Notes under the pieces: model-generated | The model's input: the letters and a program-made list of their open reading frames with translations, nothing else | Database searches by the model: none | Told to the model about the DNA's origin: nothing | NCBI RefSeq assembly: GCF_033807715.1 | Contig: NC_084590.1 | Span: 36,359,505 to 36,423,504 of the forward strand | DNA: 64,000 bases | Source: Cololabis saira | Lineage: Eukaryota > Chordata > Actinopteri > Beloniformes > Belonidae | Direction: 5' to 3' | Position numbers and translations under genes: made by a program | Shown: in pieces, positions 38,301 through 46,736 of the stretch | Layout: each line of letters begins with the position of its first letter | Numbering within the stretch: position 1 is the stretch's first letter

Positions 38301-39299
38301 ATTGTGCTGTATAAAATAAGACATGAGACAAGCGACTGAGAGCATGAATGTATTACTAAAATAATTACTGAGGTCACAAATTCCCAGATAAGCAAGTTCA
38401 TTTTCCCTGGACTTTTACCAAAATTATCTTTTTGCGGCAACAAGAGACCTCTTTAAAGTTATACTTCTGAGCTGGTGTTAGTTTTCTCCCAGCAAGCCAA
38501 GTCTATCTTTAAATCAGTCAACTGTAGCATGATAACATTGTTAATGGGACACTTGATTATCACAACCTGAAGTGAATCACTGCCTCCTGTAAGTGGCAAA
38601 TGTGTGATTAGATGGATGGAGTTTGGGCTGGGATAGTCCTCAGTACCGTGTGCACAACTTACATCTGCAAATTCACAACCTGCATCAAAACTAGCAACCC
38701 TGGCAGCTGCGTGTTAGAGCCGTTATCCACTATTATCCTGTTAATAGTTTAATTTAAAGAGCACTTTCAGAGACCTGCTGAAATGTCTTTATTTTTGTAG
38801 CCTTTGCTTTGAGTTTGCCCTTCACTTGCCCCTTGTTTCATGAACTTCAATTATATGTATTTGTGTCATGTTTCCGGTTTGCCCTTTTTGTAATCCACCA
38901 CATATTCACTCGCATCACAACACACAGTCACCACACTGCACACACCACACCCATCACTGTCTTGTGTCTTTCTCTGTCCTGTCATGTCCTTTCATGATTC
39001 ACATCGGTGGTTTTAGTCTCTTTCTGGCAGAATCAGGGTTTCATATCTTAATAAAGTAAATTTGATCCGTCTGTCAGAGAGGACTGGTGAAGGACATATT
39101 CACTTTCACACACCTCTATGTACAAATGTGCACATCTGCTGCAAGATTAAGACGCATATATTTTGCAAATCGAAGGCACTAACCATTGATATATGCAGAC
39201 AGTTGTTTATTAATGTTTTGTGTGCTTTGTCAGAGTGTTGGTTGTACCTTGGCATAGTCTAGTGGCAGCTGATCTTCTGGACACTTGAAGACACCCTCA
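28764..39299 (-). CDS. traf4: TRAF4, E3/adaptor protein, 5'-incomplete, six exons
   Basis: TRAF4 is a cytoplasmic adaptor of the TNF-receptor-associated factor family with roles in cell polarity, junctions, and BMP/TGF-beta and NF-kappaB/JNK signalling (family knowledge). The six exons join to 422 residues plus stop with every junction in frame. Residues 1-17 are the last RING segment, where CPED supplies the Cys-x2-Asp ligand typical of TRAF RINGs. Residues about 18-220 carry the repeated CART/TRAF-type zinc fingers. A short coiled coil (RQRQEIMELRREMEELS) follows, then the MATH/TRAF-C domain to the end (from DGVLIWKL to KIMA). Counting a first exon of about 48 residues, the total matches the roughly 470 residues of vertebrate TRAF4. 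Exon 1 with ATG and most of the RING is absent from the window. Fish have two TRAF4 genes (a and b), and I cannot decide which this is. Confidence 0.96.
29539..30292. mobile_element. hAT-type MITE with 8-bp TSD TACTGTAC
   Basis: 754 bp. Ends TAGGGCTGTTCGATTTT and ...AATCGAACAGCCCTA are inverted. Identical 8-bp duplications TACTGTAC flank it at 29531-29538 and 30293-30300, so the insertion is well defined. It is AT-rich with a 28-base A run near 30172-30199. No intact transposase. Confidence 0.9.
30764..30832. repeat. (GTCT)n run with LINE-like tail
   Basis: About seven GTCT units, then AATTTCCCTTTGGGGATTAA and an ATTGAATT-type end. This is the wording seen at the 3' end of several fish LINEs. 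Confidence 0.55.
30981..31040. repeat. Perfect 28-bp inverted repeat, 4-nt loop
   Basis: Arm 1 (30981-31008) begins AAATAAAAAAGACC and ends CATCAAAG. Arm 2 (31013-31040) is its exact reverse complement. The loop is CGCC. There is no mismatch in 28 bp, which is far beyond chance. It lies in the traf4 pre-mRNA. Confidence 0.95.
31686..31841 (-). CDS. traf4: traf4 exon: zinc-finger repeat
   Basis: 156 bp, 52 codons, phase 0 at both ends. The acceptor is CTGTCCTCCCCAG and the donor AGA|GTAAGG. It encodes NHQYHCPRFPVQCPNQCG, then HVKDNCGSALVLCPFKEAGC ending CKHR, with Cys/His spacing of TRAF-type zinc fingers. Confidence 0.97.
31842..32364 (-). other. traf4: traf4 intron
   Basis: 523 bp, GT...AG. 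It contains a short A run (31897-31914) and nothing else that I recognise. Confidence 0.85.
32365..32526 (-). CDS. traf4: traf4 exon: zinc-finger repeat
   Basis: 162 bp, 54 codons, phase 0. The acceptor is TTGTGTCTTCTTCAG and the donor CAG|GTTAGT. It encodes NHQGVCPQESVYCENKCGAR, continues through ECPKRTQPCKYC and ends FVFDTIQ. This is strongly TRAF4-like. Confidence 0.97.
32885..33710 (-). mobile_element. hAT element deletion derivative with 8-bp TSD CTTAAAGG
   Basis: 826 bp. Ends CAGAGGTGGACGGAGTACTC and ...CCGTTACTGTCCACCACTG are inverted with few mismatches. Duplications CTTAAAGG at 32877-32884 and 33711-33718 are identical. Internal ACTCGAGTAA/TTACTCGAGT words repeat near both ends. It still carries the first codons of a transposase on the minus strand (see 33063-33422). 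The catalytic part is gone, so it would need a full-length relative to move. Confidence 0.93.
33063..33422 (-). pseudogene. N-terminal remnant of hAT transposase (BED-type finger)
   Basis: A 119-codon open frame inside the hAT element. After MATPASGEE it is Ser/Glu/Asp-rich, then PWPYLNSMFEFDRVKN and FIFKCLLCLPKQNYLSA. The aromatic residue followed by a Cys-x2-Cys pair is the start of a BED-like zinc finger, the usual N-terminus of hAT transposases. The His ligands and the DDE/dimerisation core are missing. A 19-bp direct repeat (GTTGCGGCTCTGTCTTGAC on plus) lies just upstream of that Met codon. The frame has the same sense as traf4. Confidence 0.65.
34141..34302 (-). CDS. traf4: traf4 exon: zinc-finger repeat
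   Basis: 162 bp, 54 codons, phase 0. The acceptor is GTGTCTCCCTCAG and the donor GAG|GTAAAT. It encodes GHFSTCAFNVIPCPNRC, then RRDLPDHLQHDCPKRKVKC and EFCGSEFTGEAFE. Confidence 0.97.
34303..34419 (-). other. traf4: traf4 intron, 117 bp
   Basis: Short intron, GTGAGA...CAG, with a C/T-rich stretch near its middle. No other content. Confidence 0.92.
34420..34524 (-). CDS. traf4: traf4 exon: start of zinc-finger region
   Basis: 105 bp, 35 codons, phase 0. The acceptor is AACCCGTCCTCAG and the donor CAG|GTGAGA. It encodes IYPDPELEQQILSLPIRC, then IHSEEGCRWTGQ and MKQLQ. This links the RING to the first TRAF-type finger. Confidence 0.97.
34790..34831. repeat. (CATA)n tetranucleotide repeat
   Basis: About ten CATA units immediately left of the TIR element at 34842. 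Confidence 0.9.
34842..35321. mobile_element. TIR element, TA target (Tc1/mariner-like MITE)
   Basis: 480 bp. CCGTATTTTCTGGACTATAA at the left is matched exactly by its reverse complement at the right, and TA lies on both sides. A second inverted pair (GCGGCTTATA) lies just inside. No transposase is present, so it is non-autonomous. Superfamily is inferred from the TA duplication only. Confidence 0.85.
35336..35380. repeat. (CA)n microsatellite
   Basis: About 22 CA units bordered by TATA-rich sequence, right of the TIR element. Confidence 0.92.
39248..39299 (-). CDS. traf4: traf4 exon 2: end of RING finger
   Basis: 52 bp. The acceptor is CTGCTTTGTTGCAG and the donor AAG|GTACAA. The first base T completes a codon begun in exon 1 (consistent with Ser), then EGVFKCPEDQLPLDYAK. 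CPED holds the last RING ligands. The split codon shows that at least one more exon exists upstream. Confidence 0.95.
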
Positions 39300-42200
39300 C
39301 TGCAACAAAGCAGAAGAAAAAAACAACTTTGTTATCATTTGTGACCACTCAGAATAAAAGATGAAAGCAGATAAGACAAGTTTTGAGTCATCTCAAAGAG
39401 GAAAAGCCACCATTACCCAATCATACAGATTCAACTGACAACTCCGTCAAGGAAGAGTCTTTAATCTCTGACGGTACGTCCTTAAGAGCACCACTGCGCT
39501 GTTTTTGGGTTTATTGTTCAAACTCAATCTTAAATCAGAGAAGTTCCCCAATTCATCATGCTGTATAACATACAAACACACACTTGCATGGCACAATGAA
39601 GCCAGATCTGTGAGCCTCTGACTGTAATGACACTCGCTCTTTTATCCTCTCCCTCTCAGAGGATATGTCTACATGGATTTATGTAACTGCAGCACGCAAA
39701 ACTAAAGCTTGGGGCCTGGTCTGTAATCTATAAAATATAAAGAGGTAATTGTGGACTTGGCTTTATAGCTTCTTTTGCCGCTTCTTGGCTATATGTTTCT
39801 TTGTACTCCAGTTTAGATCAAGTGTCTATTTCAAAAGCCTTTTTCCTCTATGCATAAAGCACAGTAAACATTGACTTCATTCTAGAGGCTCCTCCTCAGG
39901 AAAAGCCGATTATAGACCTGATGGTGCAACCATAAGACAAGATTTTCTTTAATTTACCCCAAAAATAAGTCTTCAACCGTGCTTCACTTACAATGGCACC
40001 CTGTGTAGATTTTGCAGCACTAAAGAGAAATCAATCTCAGAACGTTAAGAGTGATTGCTACAGCTCATTTGGACAACTTCATCCCTAAATCCCAACCATG
40101 ATGTAACCATGAAATATTCACACTTGTAAATAATGAATACAAAAGCCAGTACATACGAGCTGCTACACGGCATCAAGGCTTTTACTCTGAAAGAAACTAA
40201 AGAAGAATAAGATGCAATCAGTGATTTGTCTCTTGAATTGTTGATAGTGTTGGTTCTCTGGAGCTTCGCTCTTGTTGCTGGATCACACTGAGGCTATGCC
40301 TGCACAACTGAAGTTACATTTTAAAAAGATTTTTCAAAACAAAACTGATCCGTGTTCACAAGTGTTTCAACTCTGTGCTGCAAAAAGTTGCCTTTTCAAA
40401 CCCCTGCTAGTTATTTCGACTGCACTAGCTAGCATTGAATGCTAGCACTGCATATACATCATCTCTAAAATTCATTTCACAGGCTGAAATTTTTCATCTC
40501 ATGGGGCTAATAATGCTTAAAAAAAACAGCAGGAAGGACATTATTGTGTCCGTGTGTTGTACATTGTGTGGCTTCGTCATGTGACTGTATGTTAGTCTCT
40601 TTGTCTTTTTTTTTTTTTAAATACTACTAGACTGGGCAGTTGTCATTTCATTGTGTCCTGATACAGTGACAAATAGAGGTATCTATCTATTTGCAAATTA
40701 AGAAAGTGAATATGAAGGTTTTCACAGGATTGAGCGGACGTCCAGACACAAAAGCACAGAAACAAGTGAAAACTAGGTATTTGACTGGCTTGTTGTTGTC
40801 ATCTTTCAGTAAAGATCAGCCTGGATAATCACAGAAGGATAAGTGGTGACTGAGGGCAGAAAATCAGGGAGTAAATGTCATTTCTAGAGACTTTTGGCTT
40901 TGTTAAATCACTCCAGACTACAGCCTTACCGTTTACAGACTGAAACAGATTAGAAAAAATGTTGTAGTGCAGACACCGACGTAAACATTCTTCCATGTAC
41001 GAGCGGAAGGCATAACCAAAATTGCACATTTTAAAATGAAACTGTATTTGTGCGAAACCCGACAGGCAATCGTGACATTCAAATATGTTTGTTGTTTCTG
41101 GAAAGCTATGAGAGCCATTTTGATGAGTTGCATTTAAACATGTTTCAGATGAAAATAATCTCTAGTTTCAGGACTAATTACTTAACAATTTTGCACAAAT
41201 GCAATGAGTGTGGGTTAGAGGACCTGAGGTTCAATCGGACCTCCTGCGTGAAGCCCCTCAGAACCGAGACCAAGCCTTTATTATATTTAAACTAATTTAG
41301 GGACAACCGTGCACAAGCAGCAAGCGCTTGCCTTTCAGTGCTTTAATTTGATTGGGATTAGTCACCTGAGCGCAGTTCCTAGAGGCGAAGGGACACGTGA
41401 CGGTACCAGAGAGCATGTTCACATCGCTCCGTCTGCCCAGCTGTGAAACGAGTGAACAGAAGAGGGGGATGGGAGCAGAGGTCAGGCCTGAGAGTGAGGG
41501 AGGGTTGATGAAAAGAGGGCTGGAGGAGGGAGGTTAATGCATGACGAGACAGCAGTAATTCTCCTCCATTAGGGTTACTGTGTCAGCAGGGAACTGGAGA
41601 CCAATTTACAAGCCACAACGGGCCATAAAAGAGGGTGGATCGATTAGGGGCTGACAGAGCCAAGTCAGCATCTCATGTGTGAAATCATCTACAGTACCCA
41701 TCGCCATCACCCAGAAATCACTACAAAGAACGCTGGCTGTCCCACAACCATAAAGAGGAGATAGGAAGCGACAGCTTCTCCGCTCTGGATGGGAGTGATG
41801 TAAGCGCAGGCAGGGGACGAGCCCCAGGCCCCGTCCAGCTCGGACCTTACATCTGACACGTAGAGAAGCAGACAAGCGAAAAGAGCCTCGTCACAGACTG
41901 TCAACATAATTCCTTCCCTGGTCCCTGAGAAGTTCCCGCAGCCACGCATTCACATGACCAGCTCCAGCACTGGAAATAGAGCAGGACTTTTGGAGTTAAA
42001 ACGCGCTGCGTCACTATGACAGTAACCTAGACGTGGAATCGTTGTCCTTCGTCCAATAATTGCTCTGACCGGTGGGCGCTTTCTAAAGCAGACAAATTAT
42101 TAAATGGGCTGATTATTTTAGTCTTCAGCTTTTCCTAAAAGTATTCCCAGAAATTCGTTAACAAAAAAACACCAAAAATGTATCCAATTCCAAAGCCAAC

Positions 42201-43991
42201 AAACAAAAAAAAACAGTTTGGTGACAGTTGTGTTTGAATGATAATTTAAATAATAGTCCAAAATAGAATCTGGCCAATCAGGGTGTGAAGAATCCTGTGA
42301 ACCATGTTATAACCATTGAATAGGAAAATATTAGTATAAAATAAACATATATTTTCTTAAAATATGTTGTTTTTTTAATAAATACATCCCTCTATCACAT
42401 ATCTGCACTGCATGTAACTATTAGAGATAATATGAAAAATACCTGAAAGGGACAGAAGCATGGCCTGGAGAACTGCTGAGTGGCTGCCAGGACTTCTGTG
42501 TTGAAGATATTTAATAAAATAGGGAGTTTTAAGTGTCTAGGGGTCTGAAGTACATTAATTGGAAAGTCAATACAGATTTTTTTTTTACATTTTTTTTAAA
42601 ACTTCTGTAATATTTCCAGTTCATTGATCTCAACAAATAACAAACTTCCCTTCCATCTAAACTTTGAAGCTTTAGCTGAATACTTCGACAAGGTGGATAT
42701 TTTGTGAATGTTTCTTGTCAGTGTTTTCCAACTAACACATAAAAACAAATGTGAACAAATTAATATTAATACAGAGTTAGAAACGTTATGCTAACACAGT
42801 TTAGTGCGTACACACACCAAGTGTCTATGGTTGTTCTTATCTAAGGGATGTCCTAGTTGGAATGATTATGATATCATGACTAAAGGAGATTATTTATTGA
42901 CTATTCTACTATATGGTAGTTTTCTGGGACACAGCAGGCGTTGCTGGTATTAATATTCAGGCTATCATGAATATTAGCCAGCGTTTGCATTGTAATGCAC
43001 TAAATTAATGCGGTGAACACAAAACTGCCAGATAAAAATCATATTGTCAGTTCTGTCACTGAGTATTTTGAATTAGTTATTCCTCGCAGAGTGATTAAAA
43101 TGGTTGAAAACGCTTGTTAACATCTGTTTTATTGTTTGAGAAAAGCGCTCTATTAGAAAAGATAGACAAATAAATCTGATTTTTTTTATTAAGAATCCAT
43201 TGGTTTATTAAAAGGGTTTAATTGTCAATAAATGCATCTGGATTTAATCTCTTATTTAATCATTAAAAAACTATTTTGAAAGGTTTTTTAAACAGCCTGA
43301 CAAACCGAGGAGTTTGGTGGCATCTGCCTTCAGGCTGTGGAAAACTGAGCAATCTCACCTCTGACATTTCAGCATTTAACTTAGTCAGAATTTAACTTCG
43401 TTATCATATTACAATTCATCTTTTAGGATTAAGGATTAATTCAAAAAATAAGTTTCATGAGATGGTGATCGTCACACAAAAGAAAAGTTCCTTTATATAC
43501 ATCTCCACACGTGGGACTACTACATTCATGTCATTTTTTAACGTGGCCCCAGCACACGGGTTAACAAATGAGCATCTTGGGAAAAAATGCGTAAATAATT
43601 GTTTGGTGAAGGGCTGTCACAGAGGAGCAGAGCTCTTATGACTGGCCAACATACAATATAATACAACCACTCATTAAAATTTCATCACCTCTCTCCGTCC
43701 CTGCAGCTGCTCTGCTGCAGACAGTCATGTTTGAATCATAGCAAATTCACCGCCAGCCATTATTATATTGTGTTAGCATGTGAAGAAAAATGCAGTCACC
43801 CTTCTGCAGGTGAACTGCCACCCACTAGTGTGACCCACTTCCACCTCAAATCATCAATCCCCCTCCCCTCTAATTGCCCTCTCTCTTCCCCCATCAACAA
43901 ATCTTCTTTTCAGGCCTAGATTACCCAGCTGTCCATTCACCCAGCTGATACCGCGAGGGCAGCCGTCACAACAGGCTTCATCACTCTGCGT
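39300..43991 (-). other. traf4: Presumed traf4 intron 1, proximal part
   Basis: I searched for the RING core (Cys-Gly-His) on the minus strand and found none here. No other gene or named repeat was seen. A T run lies at 40607-40618. Confidence 0.5.
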
Positions 43992-44844
43992 TAGGAATGG
44001 GCGATATTTTACCGTTCACGATAAACCGTCCAAAAAATTCCTCACGATAAGAATTTATCATCTCGCGGTAAAAACGATAAATTCCCTTTGATAAAGTTTT
44101 TGTGTAAAAATGATTTATGGTTGTGCGTTAAATCCACAACGTACGGGAAGGAAGGAAGGAAGGAAGGAAGGAAGGAAGGAAGGAGCAGGAGGAAAGAAGG
44201 AAGGAAGGGAAAAAAGAAGGAAGGAAGGAAGGAAGGAAGGAGCAGGAGGAAAGAAGGAAGGAAGGGAAAAAAGAAGGAAGGAAGGAAGGAAGGAAGGAAG
44301 GAAGGAAGGAAGGAAGGAAGGAAGGAAGGAAGGAGCAGGAGGAAAGAAGGAAGGAAGGGAAAAAAGAAGGAAGGAAGGAAGGAAGGAAGGAAGGAAGGAA
44401 GGAAGGAAGGAAGGAAGGAAGGAAGGAAGGAAGGAAGGAAGGAAGGAAGGAAGGAAGGAAGGAAGGAAGGAAAGAAGGAAGGAAGGGAAAAAAGAAAGAA
44501 GGAAGGAAGGAAGGAAGGAAGGAAGGAAGAAAAGGGGAGAAGGAAGGGAGAAAACAAGGAAAGGAGGAAGGAAGGAAGGGAGAAAAGAGGAAGGGAAGAG
44601 GGAAGGAGAGAGCAGGAGGAAAGAAGGTAGGAAGGAAGGAAGGAAATGAGCCTGAAAGAAAGAAAGAAAGAAAGAAGGATAAATTCCCATTGATGATGTT
44701 TTTGTGTAACAAACATGGCGGATCTGAGAGCGAGATAGATTTATAGTTAAAAAGATGGAGTTGAATTGGTATTTTTTAATCGTTATCGGGATAAATGCCG
44801 GAAAATATCGTGATACATTTTTTAGTCCATACCGCCCATCCCCA
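43992..44844. mobile_element. hAT-type element with expanded GGAA tract, TSD CTCTGCGT
   Basis: 853 bp. It starts TAGGAATGGGCGATATTTTA and ends ...CCGCCCATCCCCA. Identical 8-bp duplications CTCTGCGT lie at 43984-43991 and 44845-44852. The unique arms (ACGATAAA, ATCGTTATCGGGATAAATGC) match the element at 55522. The middle (44145-44679) has become a purine microsatellite. Confidence 0.92.
44145..44679. repeat. (GGAA)n array with higher-order interruptions
   Basis: Mostly GGAA/GAAG units on the plus strand. A block GAGCAGGAGGAAAGAAGG followed by AAGGGAAAAAAGAAGG recurs three times, giving a higher-order pattern. The right edge changes to ATGAGCCTGAAAGAAAG, the unit that dominates the sister element. 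Long Ser/Phe/Leu/Pro or Lys/Glu/Gly frames here are translation artefacts. Confidence 0.95.
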
Positions 44845-44852
44845 CTCTGCGT

Positions 44853-45982
44853 ACAGTTCTTGACCGGCCGACGTGGAGATGTACAAATCCCTCAGGTTTA
44901 ATCTCACCGGTGCAGGGTGGGGTGGGGGGCTGACCACACACAGAGGATCTGTTGGTGACAGCCCGTTTCACAAACCCTGACCACATGCTAACCTTGAAAC
45001 CTGCCCCATGGACAAACAGAAAGACTCCCATCCAACAACGCACCTCCTTAAACACAACAAAGCCAACACCAAGAGAGTCCTGACGAGTGCAGGAGTGCAG
45101 CACATCGACATGCTCAACACACTCCTTTCATTGACTAAAGACGGCGTCGGGAACCCTGACTGAACTGCCTGCTCGTCTCCCACAGGAGCTCATTGCCGGC
45201 TTTTATGTTTATCCCCGTGTTAAACCTTTTTCTCTTTTCAAGTTACAACTAGGATTCGTTTTAATTTACACAAACAAAAGCCTAAATTTCCCCAGCGCCC
45301 TGGCAGCAGGCTTTAGTGTCTCCCAGCTGAAACCAAACTCTGCGCACCCTCTCAAGAAGTTCAGAGAAAACAGGACTTCTGTTTTATCTCAGATACAATT
45401 ACAGTGATCCCTCAAATGCATCTGGTTTTCAGTGAATGTGTGTGAGAAGCCAGGATTTCCTTTGTCTGAGCCTCCCATTTCAAACAATAATGAGTGTGGA
45501 TTTCTTAGAGACACTGGAGCGTATGATGTCTTACTAGGCGAATTAAATCGATAATGGAAATAATCTGGGCATGTGAGCATTTCGGCTTTGTTGGATCTCA
45601 GTAAAAAATAATGCCCATTACTTAAATTAAACAGTTAGTCTTTACTCTTTTTTTATTTTAGCTCAATTACGCAGATACAGGATACCTTTCAATTTCTTCA
45701 AAGATTTAAAGGTGAAATAATATGATTCTTTTTAACTTGATCTAAGCATTTAAGAGAATGTGTTGTGACCACCAACTTGAAAACGTACCTTTTTTGGGGG
45801 GAGTTTTCTAAGTTGGAAAATATATAATTGAACAAGCAGCTGACATGTGCAGGGTTGTGTGACATCATAAACCCAAACAATGACTGATCCCACTCCTCCA
45901 TCTCCATCTATGCATAACTTCACATTAGGTTGCATTTGCTGTTCCTGACAAGTGAAAAACCTTTAAAAAACAAACAAAACTA
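44853..45982 (-). other. Presumed traf4 intron 1 DNA
   Basis: No gene recognised. Open frames at 44822-45183 on the minus strand lack any domain or splice context. Confidence 0.4.
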
Positions 45983-46734
45983 CAGAGCCCCTCTGGTGAC
46001 ATTTGAAAAAAATAAAATAATGCGTGGCCACGCATTAATAACTCGTGGCCACGCATTATTTTACTCGTGGATGGCATTATAACCTACTGTCTGGACTTCG
46101 TGGATGCAACTTCCTTGGTGGGATGGTTATTCATCATTAATAACGGTAATGATAGTCTAAATATTAAAGAGCAAGAGTATTGTCATGGTGAGTGTAGTAA
46201 TAACATGTGACATTTGAAAAAAATAAAATAATGCGTGGCCACGCATTAATAACTCGTGGCCACGCATTGATTATCTTGTGGCCACGCATTGATTATCTTG
46301 TGGCCACGAGATATTAAAGGAGCTTGAGGCTGGATTGTGGCAAGATTTATGAAAAAAATCCGTATACGTTTTAAGTTTTCTAGTAATAATGTCAGATGAA
46401 GCGTTCCAAACCCAAAAGAATGAGCCCTCTAGTGTATCTCTCCTTTGCCTTGAACAGGCTGTGTGCTGCAAAATGTGCTGCAATTTGGTCCCGAATTTCC
46501 CGCGCTGTCCTGCGGATGTGACGTCACATGACGCTGCATGTGCGTTCTCCCCGTTCTCCCGTGCCGGCTTCACTGTTGGTTGCAGTACCCCCAACGGCCG
46601 TCGTGGTGAAGGGTGGCGCTAGAGAGTCTCATTTCTTAAAAGGAGCCTCAAGCTCCTTTAACTCGTGGCCACGAGTTATTAATGCGTGGCCACGCATTAT
46701 TTTACTTTTTTCAAATGTCACCAGAGGGGCTCCG
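45983..46734. mobile_element. Palindromic MITE rich in CGTGGCCACG, TA target
   Basis: The ends CAGAGCCCCTCTGGTGACAT and ...ATGTCACCAGAGGGGCTCCG form inverted repeats of about 55 bp, extending through AATGCGTGGCCACGCATT. TA lies on both sides. The arm segment 45997-46058 is duplicated at about 46205-46266. Eight copies of the palindrome core TGGCCA in the TNGTGGCCACGN/GCGTGGCCACGC context lie at 46.02-46.05, 46.23-46.31 and 46.66-46.70 kb. A TTAA MITE is inserted inside (46314-46661). Confidence 0.85.
46314..46661 (+). mobile_element. TTAA-bounded MITE, copy 4 of 5 (nested)
   Basis: 348 bp, TTAA on both sides, terminal repeats and right-end hairpin intact. The 77-codon ORF (46389-46622) and the antisense ORF are uninterrupted. 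CRE core at 46519-46526. It sits between two GTGGCCACG palindromes of the host MITE, so it is younger than that element. Confidence 0.88.
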
Positions 46735-46736
46735 TA

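Larger units (their letters stand above)
34525..39247 (-). other. traf4: traf4 intron 2, 4.7 kb
   Basis: Donor GTACAA next to 39248, acceptor ...CCTCAG next to 34524. It holds a (CATA)n run (34790-34831), a TIR element (34842-35321) and a (CA)n run (35336-35380). GC-richer DNA at 36720-37170 includes a (CAG)n-like run. A LINE-like tail, TTTCCTATAGGAATGAATAA, lies near 38190. The 193-codon minus-strand frame at 36723-37304 is not supported as an exon. Confidence 0.8.

Noticed and set aside
44042..44716. Long open frames (up to 224 codons) over the GGAA tract
   Set aside because: All are translations of a tetranucleotide microsatellite, open on both strands. No gene structure.
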